DNA from: Saccharothrix violaceirubra
Lineage (GTDB): Bacteria > Actinomycetota > Actinomycetes > Mycobacteriales > Pseudonocardiaceae
Direction of reading: 5' to 3'
DNA: 64,000 nucleotides
Assembly: GCF_014203755.1 (NCBI RefSeq)
Contig: NZ_JACHJS010000001.1
Span: forward strand, 1,736,001 to 1,800,000
A program made the translations under genes and the position numbers. Of the stretch, positions 28,888 to 37,025 are shown one piece after another (within the stretch, counting starts at the first letter, position 1; each line of letters starts with the position of its first letter). Under the pieces are notes generated by a model. The model was given only the letters and a program-made list of their open reading frames with translations, was not told where the DNA came from and made no database searches.

Positions 28888-29470
28888 CCAGCACACCTCC
28901 TTCGTCGACCTGGTCGAGGAACCGCATCAGCGGCGGCGTCCGGCGCAGCTTGTTCAGGCACCGGATGCGCGTCGGCCCGATGCTGCCCACCGGGATGTCC
29001 AGGTCCTCGCTGACGGCGGCGTACGACGGCGGCGGGTCGGCCATCAGCCTGGCCAGCAACTCCCGGCACTGGTCGCTGAGTTCCGCGAACCCGTCCCGCA
29101 GGGCCTGGCGCCGCTCGGCGGCGAGCAGGTCCTCGGCCAGGTCCTCCTCGTCGCCCGCCGGTTCGTCGTCCGCCAGCGGGTCGAACGGCCGGGTCCGCTG
29201 CTGGAGCCGCAGCATCCGCAGGCACTCGTTGCGCGTGGTCGTGGCGATCCACCCGGGCAGCGCCTCCGGATCGCGCAACCGGCCGATCTGCTCGACCAGG
29301 CGCAGCCAGAGCGTCTGGTTCACGTCGGCCGCGTCGGCCGGGCGCAGCCGGTGCCTGTAGATCACCGACAGCACCAACGGCGTGTAGCGGTCGACGATCT
29401 CGTTCCACGCGCACTGGTCGCCCTGCGCCGCCGCGCCGACGAGCACGGCGATCGGGGAAGCAGGGGTCAC
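28865..29470 (-). CDS. ECF-type RNA polymerase sigma factor
   Basis: 201 aa. Region 2 (WNEIVDRYTPLVLSVIYRHR, DAADVNQTLWLRLVEQIGRL) and region 4 (ELSDQCRELLARLM ... YAAVSEDLDIPVGSIGPTR) are clear. Strong GAGGAGGGG upstream of GTG 29470. It ends with a ~20-residue tail. In actinobacteria, ECF genes of this kind are found beside CHAT/TPR and subtilisin-like genes, and the same arrangement is seen here. Confidence 0.92.
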   Translation of the reverse strand: MTPASPIAVLVGAAAQGDQCAWNEIVDRYTPLVLSVIYRHRLRPADAADVNQTLWLRLVEQIGRLRDPEALPGWIATTTRNECLRMLRLQQRTRPFDPLADDEPAGDEEDLAEDLLAAERRQALRDGFAELSDQCRELLARLMADPPPSYAAVSEDLDIPVGSIGPTRIRCLNKLRRTPPLMRFLDQVDEGGVLGGPVGKR

Positions 29471-29563
29471 GTCCCCTCCTCTTGTCCAGGGGATGCCGGG
29501 AGTCGCACCGGGGGGTCTTCGCTGTCACACACTGCGGAGCGTCGACCCGTCCGGCAGATACGT

Positions 29564-30766
29564 CTACCCGACCAACACCCCGTAGCCGGGGAAGAACGGC
29601 GTCCCACCCAGCAGCTTGTTCCGCGCGTCGACCGCGGACAAGCCCTCGGCCGTCATCACTGCGGCGATCCGCCCGGACACGTGCGGTGCCGCGAAGGAGG
29701 TGCCGAGCCAGTAGGCGAACCGGTCGTAGACCTCCGGCGTCGGGTCGCCGGGCAGCTCCCACCGGCCCTTGAGGTAGGTCGACGTGCGGTTGCCGACCGC
29801 GCACGCGTCCACCCAGTGCCCGTGGTTGCTGTAGCACGCGGGGATCAGCGAGCCGTCGCGTTCCTTCGCCACGGCGGCCACGGCCGTGACGCCGGGCAGC
29901 GCGGCGGGCCAGCTGGGTCGCGTGGTGCCCGCGTTGCCCGCCGAGGCGACGACCACGACGTTCTTGGGCAGCGCGGCCACGGCCCGGCGGACCGGTTCCG
30001 GGCACACGTCGTCCTGGGTGAAGCAGCCCAGCGAGATGTTCACGACGTGCACGGACTCGTCGAACGACGACAGCGCCTTGACGAAGTCCTCCTCGGTGCC
30101 CAGGCCGCTGGGGTCCAGTGCGCGTTCCGGGTCGAACCGCACGCCGGGCGCGGCCTGCCGCACGACACCGGCGACGAACGTGCCGTGCCCGCCCTCGACG
30201 GCGAACACGTCGCCGTGCGCGTAGGCGGCGTCGACCTCGTCGGCCTTGGGCGTGAACGCCCCGGCCAGCCACAGCGGGTGGTCGGCGCCGGCGGTCCGGG
30301 CGATGCCGGTGTCGACCACGCCGACGACCACCCCCCGGCCCACGCCCGTCGTGGCCTTGTCCGGGTCGGGCAGCGGCGGCGCGACCTTGGGCGGCAGGCC
30401 GGGGTTGCCGTGCATGTTGCCGCCGTGGCCGACGGTCACGTGGTGCGGCTGGACATAGGGCACGCGTTCGTTCGGCCACTGCCGCGGTTCCCGCAGCAAC
30501 CGCACTATTGCGGGTATGTCGTCGGAATTGCGCGGCAGGATCAACCGGCTCATTCCGGCGAAATCCTTGCCCCGCTCGTTGCCGATGCCGTTCTGGCTCA
30601 GTTTGCGGCCGACCCGCTCGACGTCCTCGGGAATCGTGAGCAACTCGCGGGCCACGTAGACGAACTCGCGTCCGCGCTCGGGATGGACGCGGAAGTCCCC
30701 GTGCTCTTTCAGCGCCTGGAGGAAGGCTCGCTGGTAAAGATCTGCGCGATTCGGAGGTTCGGACAC
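29564..30766 (-). CDS. cytoplasmic S8 (subtilisin-like) serine protease
   Basis: 400 aa. The catalytic triad is intact: Asp in GVVVGVVDTGIA, His in GGHGTFVAGVV, Ser in LGTSFAAPHVSGRIAAV, plus the oxyanion Asn in VVVASAGNAGT. There is no signal peptide and no membrane helix; instead a ~115-residue N-terminal domain of unknown type precedes the protease. That makes an intracellular protease likely, unlike most subtilases. It is divergent from the CHAT gene, with a 72-base shared promoter region, and upstream of the ECF sigma gene on the same strand. Starts at GTG 30766. Confidence 0.9.
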   Translation of the reverse strand: MSEPPNRADLYQRAFLQALKEHGDFRVHPERGREFVYVARELLTIPEDVERVGRKLSQNGIGNERGKDFAGMSRLILPRNSDDIPAIVRLLREPRQWPNERVPYVQPHHVTVGHGGNMHGNPGLPPKVAPPLPDPDKATTGVGRGVVVGVVDTGIARTAGADHPLWLAGAFTPKADEVDAAYAHGDVFAVEGGHGTFVAGVVRQAAPGVRFDPERALDPSGLGTEEDFVKALSSFDESVHVVNISLGCFTQDDVCPEPVRRAVAALPKNVVVVASAGNAGTTRPSWPAALPGVTAVAAVAKERDGSLIPACYSNHGHWVDACAVGNRTSTYLKGRWELPGDPTPEVYDRFAYWLGTSFAAPHVSGRIAAVMTAEGLSAVDARNKLLGGTPFFPGYGVLVG

Positions 30767-30806
30767 GACGGCCTCGCAACGCCTCGTCGACGGGTGGCGG
30801 TCAAGC

Positions 30807-30825
30807 TACCACAGGTGACGTGGTA
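30807..30825. promoter_or_regulatory. inverted repeat in the S8 / CHAT divergent region
   Basis: TACCAC-AGGTGAC-GTGGTA, perfect 6-base arms and 7-base spacer, 14 bases before the CHAT start and 41 before the protease start. Likely operator for both genes; the regulator is unknown. Confidence 0.5.
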
Positions 30826-30838
30826 ATAAGCTGGCATC

Positions 30839-33448
30839 GTGGTCGCCCTTTCCGCCGCGGCGGCACTGGAAGCCCGACAACGTGATCCGCGCGCGGCGAT
30901 CGAGATCGGCCGTGCCGCACTGCGGTCGGCACGGGCGGCGGGCGACGCCCGCGAGGCGTCCGCGGCCGAGCGCGCGATCGGCCTGTCGCTGCGCGAACTG
31001 CACGACCTGGACGGCGCGTTGCGGCACCTGCGCCGGTCCGTGCGGATCGCGGTGCGCGCCGGCTCCGCGCGGTCGGCGGCGCTGGCGCGGATGAGCCTGG
31101 CGTTCGTGCTGTCCACGACCGGACGGCACGCGGCGGCGTTGCGCGCGATCAACGCCGCGTTGCCGGACCTGCGCGGCACGGACGCGGGCAGCGGGCGCAT
31201 GCAGCGCGGTCTGGTCCTGCACTACCTGTGCCGCTACGACGAGGCGTTGCGCGAGTACAACGCCGCGATCGACCTGGTGCGCCGCTCCGGCGAACGGCTC
31301 GTCGAGGCGCGCGCGTTGAACAACCGGGGCCTGCTGCGCGCCTACACCGGCGGTCTGCGCGCGGCGGACGAGGACTTCGACCGCGCGGCGGTGCTCTACC
31401 GGGACCTCGACCAGGAACTCGCGGTCGCCGACGTGCGCTGGAACGCGGGCATCTCCGCGTCGCGCGCGGGCGACGTGCCGCGCGCGCTGACCATGTTCGC
31501 GCAGGCCGAGCGCGAGTACCGGCGCCTGGACGTGCCCCGACCCGGTCTGCTGATCAACCGGTTGGAGGTGCTCGTGTCCGTGCCGCTGGTCGAGGAGGCG
31601 CGCGCGGCGGCCGACCGGGCGCTCGCCGAACTGACCGACGACCTCGTCCTCGCGCGGTCCGAGGCGCTCTACTACCGGGCCCGGATCGCCGTGCTGGAAG
31701 GGGATCTCGACGTCGCCGCGACCATGGCCGCGTCCGCGCGCGCCGGGTTCCGGCGGCAGGGGCGCGCGGTCTGGGAGGCGGGCGCCCACCACGTCGAGTT
31801 GCGGGCCGCCTACCTCGACGGGAAGCGGTCGCGCCGGCTCGCGACCGCGTTGACGCGCGTGGCCGACCGGCTCGACGCGCTGGGCTGGCGCACCGCCGGG
31901 CTGGAGGCCCGCGTGGACGCCGCGCTCGTCGCCCGCGACCTGGGCGACCGCGGGCGGGCGGCGGCGGAACTGGCCGTCGCGGGCGCGGCCCGGCGCGGCG
32001 GCCCGGCGGCGGCGCGCGTGCTCGGCTGGTACGCCGAGGCCGTGCGGCGCGACCTGGCCGGCAACCGGCGGGGCGCGCAGAGCGCGTTGCGCCGGGGCCT
32101 GGGCCTGCTCGACGAGTACCGGGTGTCGCTGGGCGCGGGGGAGTTGCGCGCGGTCAGCGGCGCGCAGGGCAAGGCGTTGGCGCTGGAGGGGTTGCGCGGC
32201 GCGGTCGCCAGCGGGCGCGCGGACCGCGTCCTGGCGTGGGTCGAGCGGTGGCGGGCCGGCGCGCTGCGGATGACGCCCGCGCGTCCGCCCGAGGACACCG
32301 GGCTCGCCGACGCGCTCGCCGAACTGCGCGCCACGACCGCGGACCTGGAGGCGGCGCTGCTGTCCGGCCGGCCGACGACCGCGTTGCGGCAGCGGCAGGT
32401 GCGTGGCGAGCAGCGGGTGCGCGAACTGACCCGGCAGGCCAGTGGCGGCGGCGCGGTGCTGCGCCCGCCCGCCGTGCGGGACCTGGTGGCGGCGCTGGGC
32501 GACGCGGCGCTCGTGGAGTACGTCGACCACGAGGGCGCGTTGCTGGCCGTCGTCGTCGCGGGCGGTCGGGCGAGCCTGCACCGGCTCGGCCCGGTGGACG
32601 TGGCCGTGCGCGAGGTCAGGCTGCTGCGGTTCGCGTTGCACCGGCTCGTGACGCTGCCCGAACGCGTGGACCGGTCGGCGGTGCGCGCGGGTGCCGGGCA
32701 CGCGGCCGGTCTGCTGGAGGCCCGGCTGCTGGCGCCGCTGCTGCGCCGGGTCGGCACGCGTCCGCTCGTGCTCGCGCCGACGGGCGTGCTGGCCGGTTTG
32801 CCGTGGGCCGCGCTGCCGGGGTTGAGCGCGCGGTCGCTGACCGTGGCGCCGTCGGCGGCGGTGTGGCTGCGGGCGACGGCCGCGCGACCGGCCCGGGGGA
32901 GCGCGGTGCTGGCGGCCGGACCGCGCCTGGCGGCGGCACCGGCGGAGATCGCGGCGATCACGCCCTCGGCCGGCCCGGCCACGGCGCTGGTCGGCGCGGA
33001 CGCGACCGTGGACGCGGTGGCGGCGGCCATGGACGGCGCGGCGTTGGCGCACGTGGCCGCGCACGGGTCGTTCCGTGCGGACAACCCGCTGTTCTCGGCG
33101 CTGGAACTGGCCGACGGCCCGCTGACCGTCTACGACCTGGAACGGCTGCGCACGCCGCCCGCGCGGGTCGTGCTGTCGGCGTGCGACTCGGGCATGTCCG
33201 CCGTGCGGCCGGGCGACGAACTGATGGGCTTCACCGCCGCGTTGCTCGGCCTGGGCACGCGGACGCTGGTCGCGCCGGTCGTCCCGGTGCCGGCCGGGAC
33301 CACGACGCCGCTGATGGTCGACTTCCACCGCGGCCTCGGCGCGGGCCTGCCGCCCGCCGAGGCGCTGGCACTGGCCCGGGTGGCGCACCTGGACGAGGGC
33401 GATTCGGCCTATGCGGCGAGCGTCGGCTTCCTCTGCTTCGGAGCGTGA
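30839..33448 (+). CDS. TPR-CHAT domain protein (caspase-like protease)
   Basis: 869 aa. Residues ~1-480 are tetratricopeptide-like helical repeats (for example ARALNNRGLLRAYTGGLRAA). The C-terminal CHAT domain has the His of the dyad in LAHVAAHGSFRADNPLFS and the Cys in ARVVLSACDSGMSA, both intact. CHAT proteins are relatives of caspases and separases; TPR-CHAT enzymes act as regulated proteases in type III-E CRISPR and other conflict systems. Here it pairs with a cytoplasmic subtilase and an ECF sigma factor. GTG start at 30839 with a weak ribosome site. Confidence 0.9.
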   Translation: MVALSAAAALEARQRDPRAAIEIGRAALRSARAAGDAREASAAERAIGLSLRELHDLDGALRHLRRSVRIAVRAGSARSAALARMSLAFVLSTTGRHAAALRAINAALPDLRGTDAGSGRMQRGLVLHYLCRYDEALREYNAAIDLVRRSGERLVEARALNNRGLLRAYTGGLRAADEDFDRAAVLYRDLDQELAVADVRWNAGISASRAGDVPRALTMFAQAEREYRRLDVPRPGLLINRLEVLVSVPLVEEARAAADRALAELTDDLVLARSEALYYRARIAVLEGDLDVAATMAASARAGFRRQGRAVWEAGAHHVELRAAYLDGKRSRRLATALTRVADRLDALGWRTAGLEARVDAALVARDLGDRGRAAAELAVAGAARRGGPAAARVLGWYAEAVRRDLAGNRRGAQSALRRGLGLLDEYRVSLGAGELRAVSGAQGKALALEGLRGAVASGRADRVLAWVERWRAGALRMTPARPPEDTGLADALAELRATTADLEAALLSGRPTTALRQRQVRGEQRVRELTRQASGGGAVLRPPAVRDLVAALGDAALVEYVDHEGALLAVVVAGGRASLHRLGPVDVAVREVRLLRFALHRLVTLPERVDRSAVRAGAGHAAGLLEARLLAPLLRRVGTRPLVLAPTGVLAGLPWAALPGLSARSLTVAPSAAVWLRATAARPARGSAVLAAGPRLAAAPAEIAAITPSAGPATALVGADATVDAVAAAMDGAALAHVAAHGSFRADNPLFSALELADGPLTVYDLERLRTPPARVVLSACDSGMSAVRPGDELMGFTAALLGLGTRTLVAPVVPVPAGTTTPLMVDFHRGLGAGLPPAEALALARVAHLDEGDSAYAASVGFLCFGA

Positions 33449-33599
33449 CCGGTTCGACACACCCGTTGCGTCCTCCGGGTGGTAGACAGGAGGGGCACTG
33501 CCCCGATCGGGTGGTGTCCGGACGGTCGCGCGGCGCACCTCCGTGTGGGGGAGATGCGCCGCGCGACACCAGGTCCGTCCGCCGCCGGCGGCCTGGGGC

Positions 33600-33959
33600 T
33601 CAGGGTCGGGAGAGGGCGTCCTCGACCGTCGGGACGATCTCGAAGACCGCGTCGAGCCCGGTCGCCTGGATCGGGCGCACGACGGCGCGGTTGGACGCGG
33701 CCAGCACCAGCCGCACGCCCAGGTCCTTGGCCCGCTTCGAGCCCGCCACGAGCGCCTCCAGGCCCGCCGAGCCGAGGAAGCGGACGCCGCCCAGGTCGAC
33801 CACCGCGATGCGCAACCCCGCCACGACCTCGGTGCGCAGGGGTTTGGCCAGCTCGTCGGCGCTCGTCGTGTCCAGTTCGCCGGACACGTGCAACACCACG
33901 ACGTCCTCCGCGGGTCGTTCGACCCGCACGGAAGCGAGCGTCGCCGCTGGTTCGGGCAC
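33600..33959 (-). CDS. STAS-domain anti-sigma factor antagonist
   Basis: 119 aa. Whole length is a STAS domain (VVLHVSGELDTTSADELAKP, IAVVDLGGVRFLGSAGLEAL). The Ser of FLGSAG is the usual phosphorylation site of RsbV/SpoIIAA proteins, which when unphosphorylated bind the anti-sigma kinase and free the sigma factor. A SigB-type promoter lies ~137 bases upstream, so it is probably part of the stress regulon. Confidence 0.9.
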   Translation of the reverse strand: MPEPAATLASVRVERPAEDVVVLHVSGELDTTSADELAKPLRTEVVAGLRIAVVDLGGVRFLGSAGLEALVAGSKRAKDLGVRLVLAASNRAVVRPIQATGLDAVFEIVPTVEDALSRP

Positions 33960-34447
33960 CCCGGTCTCCTCTCACTCGACGCCGCCGGAAGGGCGGCGTG
34001 TCCACAAACGGTAGCTCCCGGTCCTCGACGGTCGGTGTCCCGACGTGGGCGGGGCGACCGCCCCGCCGTGCCCCGGGGCATCGTCCTGAGGCCTCAGTAC
34101 CCGATCGGCGGCGAATCCAACCACGAGTTTCGGAAGTTTCGTGCGGGGCGCCTCCGCCGGGATCGCCGTGGCGGGGTCGGGCGAGGGCCGGGCCGACGTC
34201 GGAGGGCGGTTCCCGCTCGTGCCGGCACCGTCACCACGAGCGGTGGCACGCGGAGCGTGACCGGGAGAAGCGTGACCGGGTGTCGGGTCCGGTGTCCGGG
34301 CCGCCCGTCGGGACCGTGCGAACACGGCCGCGCCGGCGGTCCCGGACGCGGCGTGTTCCGGGTCGGCCGCGGGTCCTGCGCCGAACTCGACGGCGTACCC
34401 CGTCACGCTTCCGCGCGCCGGTCCGTCGGCGGCGAGCCGGAAGTCCT
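33960..34447. other. intergenic, 488 bases, no gene seen
   Basis: No frame has actinobacterial codon bias plus a ribosome site. It contains a 12-base palindrome CTGAGGCCTCAG (34086-34097) overlapping the SigB-type promoter of the STAS gene. The remaining 34130-34447 is GC-rich and featureless. Confidence 0.5.
34097..34121 (-). promoter_or_regulatory. SigB/SigF-type promoter of the STAS gene
   Basis: On the minus strand GTTG (34121-34118), 15 bases, GGGTAC (34102-34097). Same form as five other sites in this window ahead of stress genes. Confidence 0.5.
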
Positions 34448-35365
34448 TTATGGACTGTCGGCTGCCCGGGAGGCGACGAGCGCGCCGACGTCCTCGTGCA
34501 GTCGCAGGGAGTCGCCCGCCAACACCACGTCCACGCCCTGCTCCACGGCAAGCAGCGGCAGCCACTCGTCCGCGCGCACGCCGTCCACCAGGCGCCCGCC
34601 CACCAGCGCGTCGCCGAGCAGCACGGTGTCGACCCGGTCGGCGGCCAACGCCGCCACCACGTCGTCCAGCCCGTGCACCGCCCGCCCGCTCAACGCCGTC
34701 GACTCGTCCCGGAACCGGCGCACGACCTCGTCGCGGTCGGCCGGCTTCCCGGCCACGCGCTCGGCCGGTTCGTCGGTCTCCACCACGAGCCGGTGGTAGG
34801 GCGGCGGCAGCGCGATCCGCAGGCCCCGCCTCATCTCGGCCGGGCCGGACAGCACCAGCAGCGACGCGCGCAGCCGGTCGACCAGGGTGGCCGCCTCCCG
34901 GGCCACGTCCGCCAGTTCCCGGGCGTCCAGCTCGCGGCCCGGCCGGCACGCGCCGACCGCGACCGGACGTCCGGTCGGGTCGATGCCGCACAGGTCCGCG
35001 CCGTGCGGGTCCACCCGGACCACGACGTGCGGCACGACCGGCTCGGCCAGGTCGACCAGTGGCAGCAGGTAGGGCAGGTCCCCGTACCGCGCGACGTAGC
35101 CCGCCGGCGCCCGCGGCAGGAACCGGTCCACGAGCACGCGTCCGGGCGTCACCACCAGAGCGCGCCCGGCGTGCTCGCGCGGCGCGACCACGTCGTGGCC
35201 GATCGTCGCGTCGGCCAGGACGAGCAGCGCACGTTCGGCCCCGGCGCCGGCGAGCTGGTCGCGGATGGCGGTCCAGCGCAGGTCCCCGTGCTCGCCGATG
35301 TCGTAGTACACCGACGCGAACGGCCCCTCGGCCCCGATCACGTGCCGCAAGCCCGCGGTGCGCAT
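34448..35365 (-). CDS. Rv2629/Balon-like ribosome hibernation factor (baeRF family)
   Basis: 305 aa. Similar to mycobacterial Rv2629: shared start RHVIGAEGPFASVYYD, middle DLPYLLPLVDL and end VDTVLLGDALVGG. The family is related to archaeal eRF1 and to Balon, which occupies the ribosomal A site of dormant ribosomes. Shorter than Rv2629 (~374 aa), with losses in the first and central domains. The gene is the last of a stress operon (small CxxC protein, sigma factor, DUF4383 protein) and has its own SigB-type promoter 29 bases upstream. ATG 35365. Confidence 0.82.
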   Translation of the reverse strand: MRTAGLRHVIGAEGPFASVYYDIGEHGDLRWTAIRDQLAGAGAERALLVLADATIGHDVVAPREHAGRALVVTPGRVLVDRFLPRAPAGYVARYGDLPYLLPLVDLAEPVVPHVVVRVDPHGADLCGIDPTGRPVAVGACRPGRELDARELADVAREAATLVDRLRASLLVLSGPAEMRRGLRIALPPPYHRLVVETDEPAERVAGKPADRDEVVRRFRDESTALSGRAVHGLDDVVAALAADRVDTVLLGDALVGGRLVDGVRADEWLPLLAVEQGVDVVLAGDSLRLHEDVGALVASRAADSP

Positions 35366-35393
35366 CCCGTCCTCCCGTTCCTCACCGGGAGAG

Positions 35394-35418
35394 CTACCCG
35401 GGATCGGTGCGGGACAAC
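35394..35418 (-). promoter_or_regulatory. SigB/SigF-type promoter of the Rv2629-like gene
   Basis: On the minus strand GTTG (35418-35415), 15 bases, GGGTAG (35399-35394). The -10 element overlaps the stop codon of the upstream DUF4383 gene, leaving a leader of about 22 bases. Confidence 0.5.
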
Positions 35419-35756
35419 CGTCGGTGCCGCCGCGCGCTCCACGCGCACGCCACCGCCAGGCCGACGCCCGCGAACCCGACGAGCAGGTGCAGGACGTCGC
35501 CGGCCGGGCCCGCGTCGAGGCCGTACGGCCGGTCGCTCACGCCGAACGCCGTCACGACCAGGTACGCCGATCCCACCAGCACGGCCACGCGGCGCAGCAC
35601 GCGTCGTCCCGCCGTCGAGGCACCGAGCAGGACGCCGGTCGTCAGGTGCAGGACGGCGAGCACGGCACCGCCGAGCACGCCCACCGCGTCGAGCAGTCCC
35701 CATCCGAGCAGGACGACCGCGATCGCGAGCGCGGTCCGCTGGGGCCAGGACGACAT
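35394..35756 (-). CDS. DUF4383-like membrane protein
   Basis: 120 aa from ATG 35756 (GGAGGT 7 bases upstream). About four membrane segments, with HLTTGVLLGAS and DVLHLLVGFAGVGLAVA typical of DUF4383. Lies 24 bases after the sigma gene and 28 before the hibernation factor gene, so it is in the same operon. A second DUF4383 protein is at 45455, also behind a SigB-type promoter. Function unknown; probably a stress-linked membrane protein. Confidence 0.8.
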   Translation of the reverse strand: MSSWPQRTALAIAVVLLGWGLLDAVGVLGGAVLAVLHLTTGVLLGASTAGRRVLRRVAVLVGSAYLVVTAFGVSDRPYGLDAGPAGDVLHLLVGFAGVGLAVACAWSARRHRRLSRTDPG

Positions 35757-35780
35757 CGCGACCACCTCCGCGTTCGGAGG

Positions 35781-36509
35781 TCATCCATCGTCGAGCAGAT
35801 CGCGCATGCGGGCCAGCGATCGCGACAAAAGTCGGGAGACGTGCATCTGCGACACCCCGACGGAGTCGGCTATCTGCGTCTGGGTCATGTTCCGGAAGAA
35901 GCGCAGCATCACGATCCGCCGCTCGCGCTTGGGCAGGCCGCGCAGCATCGGGTCGAGCGCGTGCTGGAGTTCGACCGCCTCCATCGCCTGGTCGTCGGCG
36001 ACCAGCACGTCGCTGAAGTCCTCCTCGTCCAGCGACACCAGGTGGTGCGCGGACGTCGCGTGCAGGCCCTCGTACACCTCGTCGAGCGTCAGGTGCAGGT
36101 GCGCGGCCACCTCGCTGGGCGTCGGCGCGCGGCCCGACCGGCGCGACAACTCGACCCGGGCGGCGTCGATCGCCGTGCACAGTTCCTTGAGCCGACGCGG
36201 CACGCGCACGGCCCAACCCTGGTCGCGCAGGTACCGGCGCACCTCGCCGGTGATCGTCGGCACGGCGTAGGCCGGGAAGTCGATGCCGCGCTCGACGTCG
36301 AACCGGTCGACCGCGTTGATCAGGCCGAGCGCGGCCACCTGGCGCAGGTCCTCGACCGACTCGCCGCGCGCGGCGAACCGGTCGGCGATGTGCCGGGCCA
36401 GCGGCAGATGGCCGGTCACCAGCCGGTCGCGCAGCCGCTGGTAGTCGTCGCCGTCGCGGTCGGCCGCCGCGAGTTCGTGGAACAGCGGTTGGTAGTCCAC
36501 GGCGCTCAT
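35781..36509 (-). CDS. group 3 sigma factor, SigB/SigF/SigG family
   Basis: 242 aa from ATG 36509, overlapping the upstream stop (ATGA). Region 2 (LARHIADRFAARGESVEDLR, DRFDVERGIDFPAYAVPTI), region 3 (SGRAPTPSEVAAHL) and region 4 (TQTQIADSVGVSQMHVSRLL) are complete. Paralogue of the factor at 47252-48049. This family directs general-stress and developmental genes from GTTT-N-GGGTA promoters and is held by RsbW-type anti-sigma factors. No anti-sigma gene is adjacent; instead a small CxxC protein is translationally coupled. Confidence 0.93.
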   Translation of the reverse strand: MSAVDYQPLFHELAAADRDGDDYQRLRDRLVTGHLPLARHIADRFAARGESVEDLRQVAALGLINAVDRFDVERGIDFPAYAVPTITGEVRRYLRDQGWAVRVPRRLKELCTAIDAARVELSRRSGRAPTPSEVAAHLHLTLDEVYEGLHATSAHHLVSLDEEDFSDVLVADDQAMEAVELQHALDPMLRGLPKRERRIVMLRFFRNMTQTQIADSVGVSQMHVSRLLSRSLARMRDLLDDG

Positions 36510-36754
36510 GCCCGGCACCTCGACTCGACGTGCGGCAGGTCGCGCCCGTCCGTCACCGCGACCCGCCACGGCAACGACGGCCGGCCGGGACGGGTGACGG
36601 CCCGCGACCGGAGGTGGGCGCGGGGGAATCCGCACACCGGGCACACGGCGTGCGCCGGGTCGACGGCCGGCTCGGAGTGCGCGGCCACCGCGCGCACCGT
36701 CGGCGGGCAGGCGGTCCGCGTCGCGACCCGCAACTCCACGTCCGAGCCGTCCAT
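36506..36754 (-). CDS. small cysteine-containing protein coupled to the sigma factor, 82 aa
   Basis: ATG 36754, stop TGA overlapping the sigma ATG. Contains CPVCGFPRAHL and two more cysteines (residues ~16 and ~80), so zinc or redox binding is possible. No known domain. It is the first gene after a SigB-type promoter (36802-36827). Might regulate the sigma factor, but nothing beyond coupling shows that. Confidence 0.72.
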   Translation of the reverse strand: MDGSDVELRVATRTACPPTVRAVAAHSEPAVDPAHAVCPVCGFPRAHLRSRAVTRPGRPSLPWRVAVTDGRDLPHVESRCRA

Positions 36755-36801
36755 GTGCGGCGACCGCCCCCTCGGGTCTGGTGAACCGGATGATCCCGGT
36801 C

Positions 36802-36827
36802 ATACCCGAACGGCCGCCGACCTACAC
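36802..36827 (-). promoter_or_regulatory. SigB/SigF-type promoter of the sigma operon
   Basis: On the minus strand GTGT (36827-36824), 16 bases, GGGTAT (36807-36802), ~42 bases before the first start. Suggests autoregulation. The -35 lies over the end of the DUF397 gene. Confidence 0.6.
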
Positions 36828-37025
36828 CTGGAGTCCACTCCGGACGGTGAAGTCCGGTCGTCCGCCGCGCGCGGTCCGCAGGAACGGTGCCAGGGCGGCA
36901 CGCGGGAACGCCAGCACCGGGCCGTCGGGTCGCTTCGAGTCGCGGACCAGCAGCGCGTCGGGTGTGGTCGCCAGCTCGACGCAGTTGGCGACGTTGCTGC
37001 TGCGGGTGCTCTTGCGCCACCTCAC
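36822..37025 (-). CDS. DUF397 protein
   Basis: 67 aa from GTG 37025, which overlaps the stop of the XRE gene. Standard DUF397 pattern: WRKSTRSSNVANCVELA then LLVRDSKRPDGPVLAF. These small proteins nearly always follow XRE-DUF5753 regulators in actinobacteria and probably act with them, as in Streptomyces WhiJ/BldB-type loci. Confidence 0.93.
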   Translation of the reverse strand: MRWRKSTRSSNVANCVELATTPDALLVRDSKRPDGPVLAFPRAALAPFLRTARGGRPDFTVRSGLQV

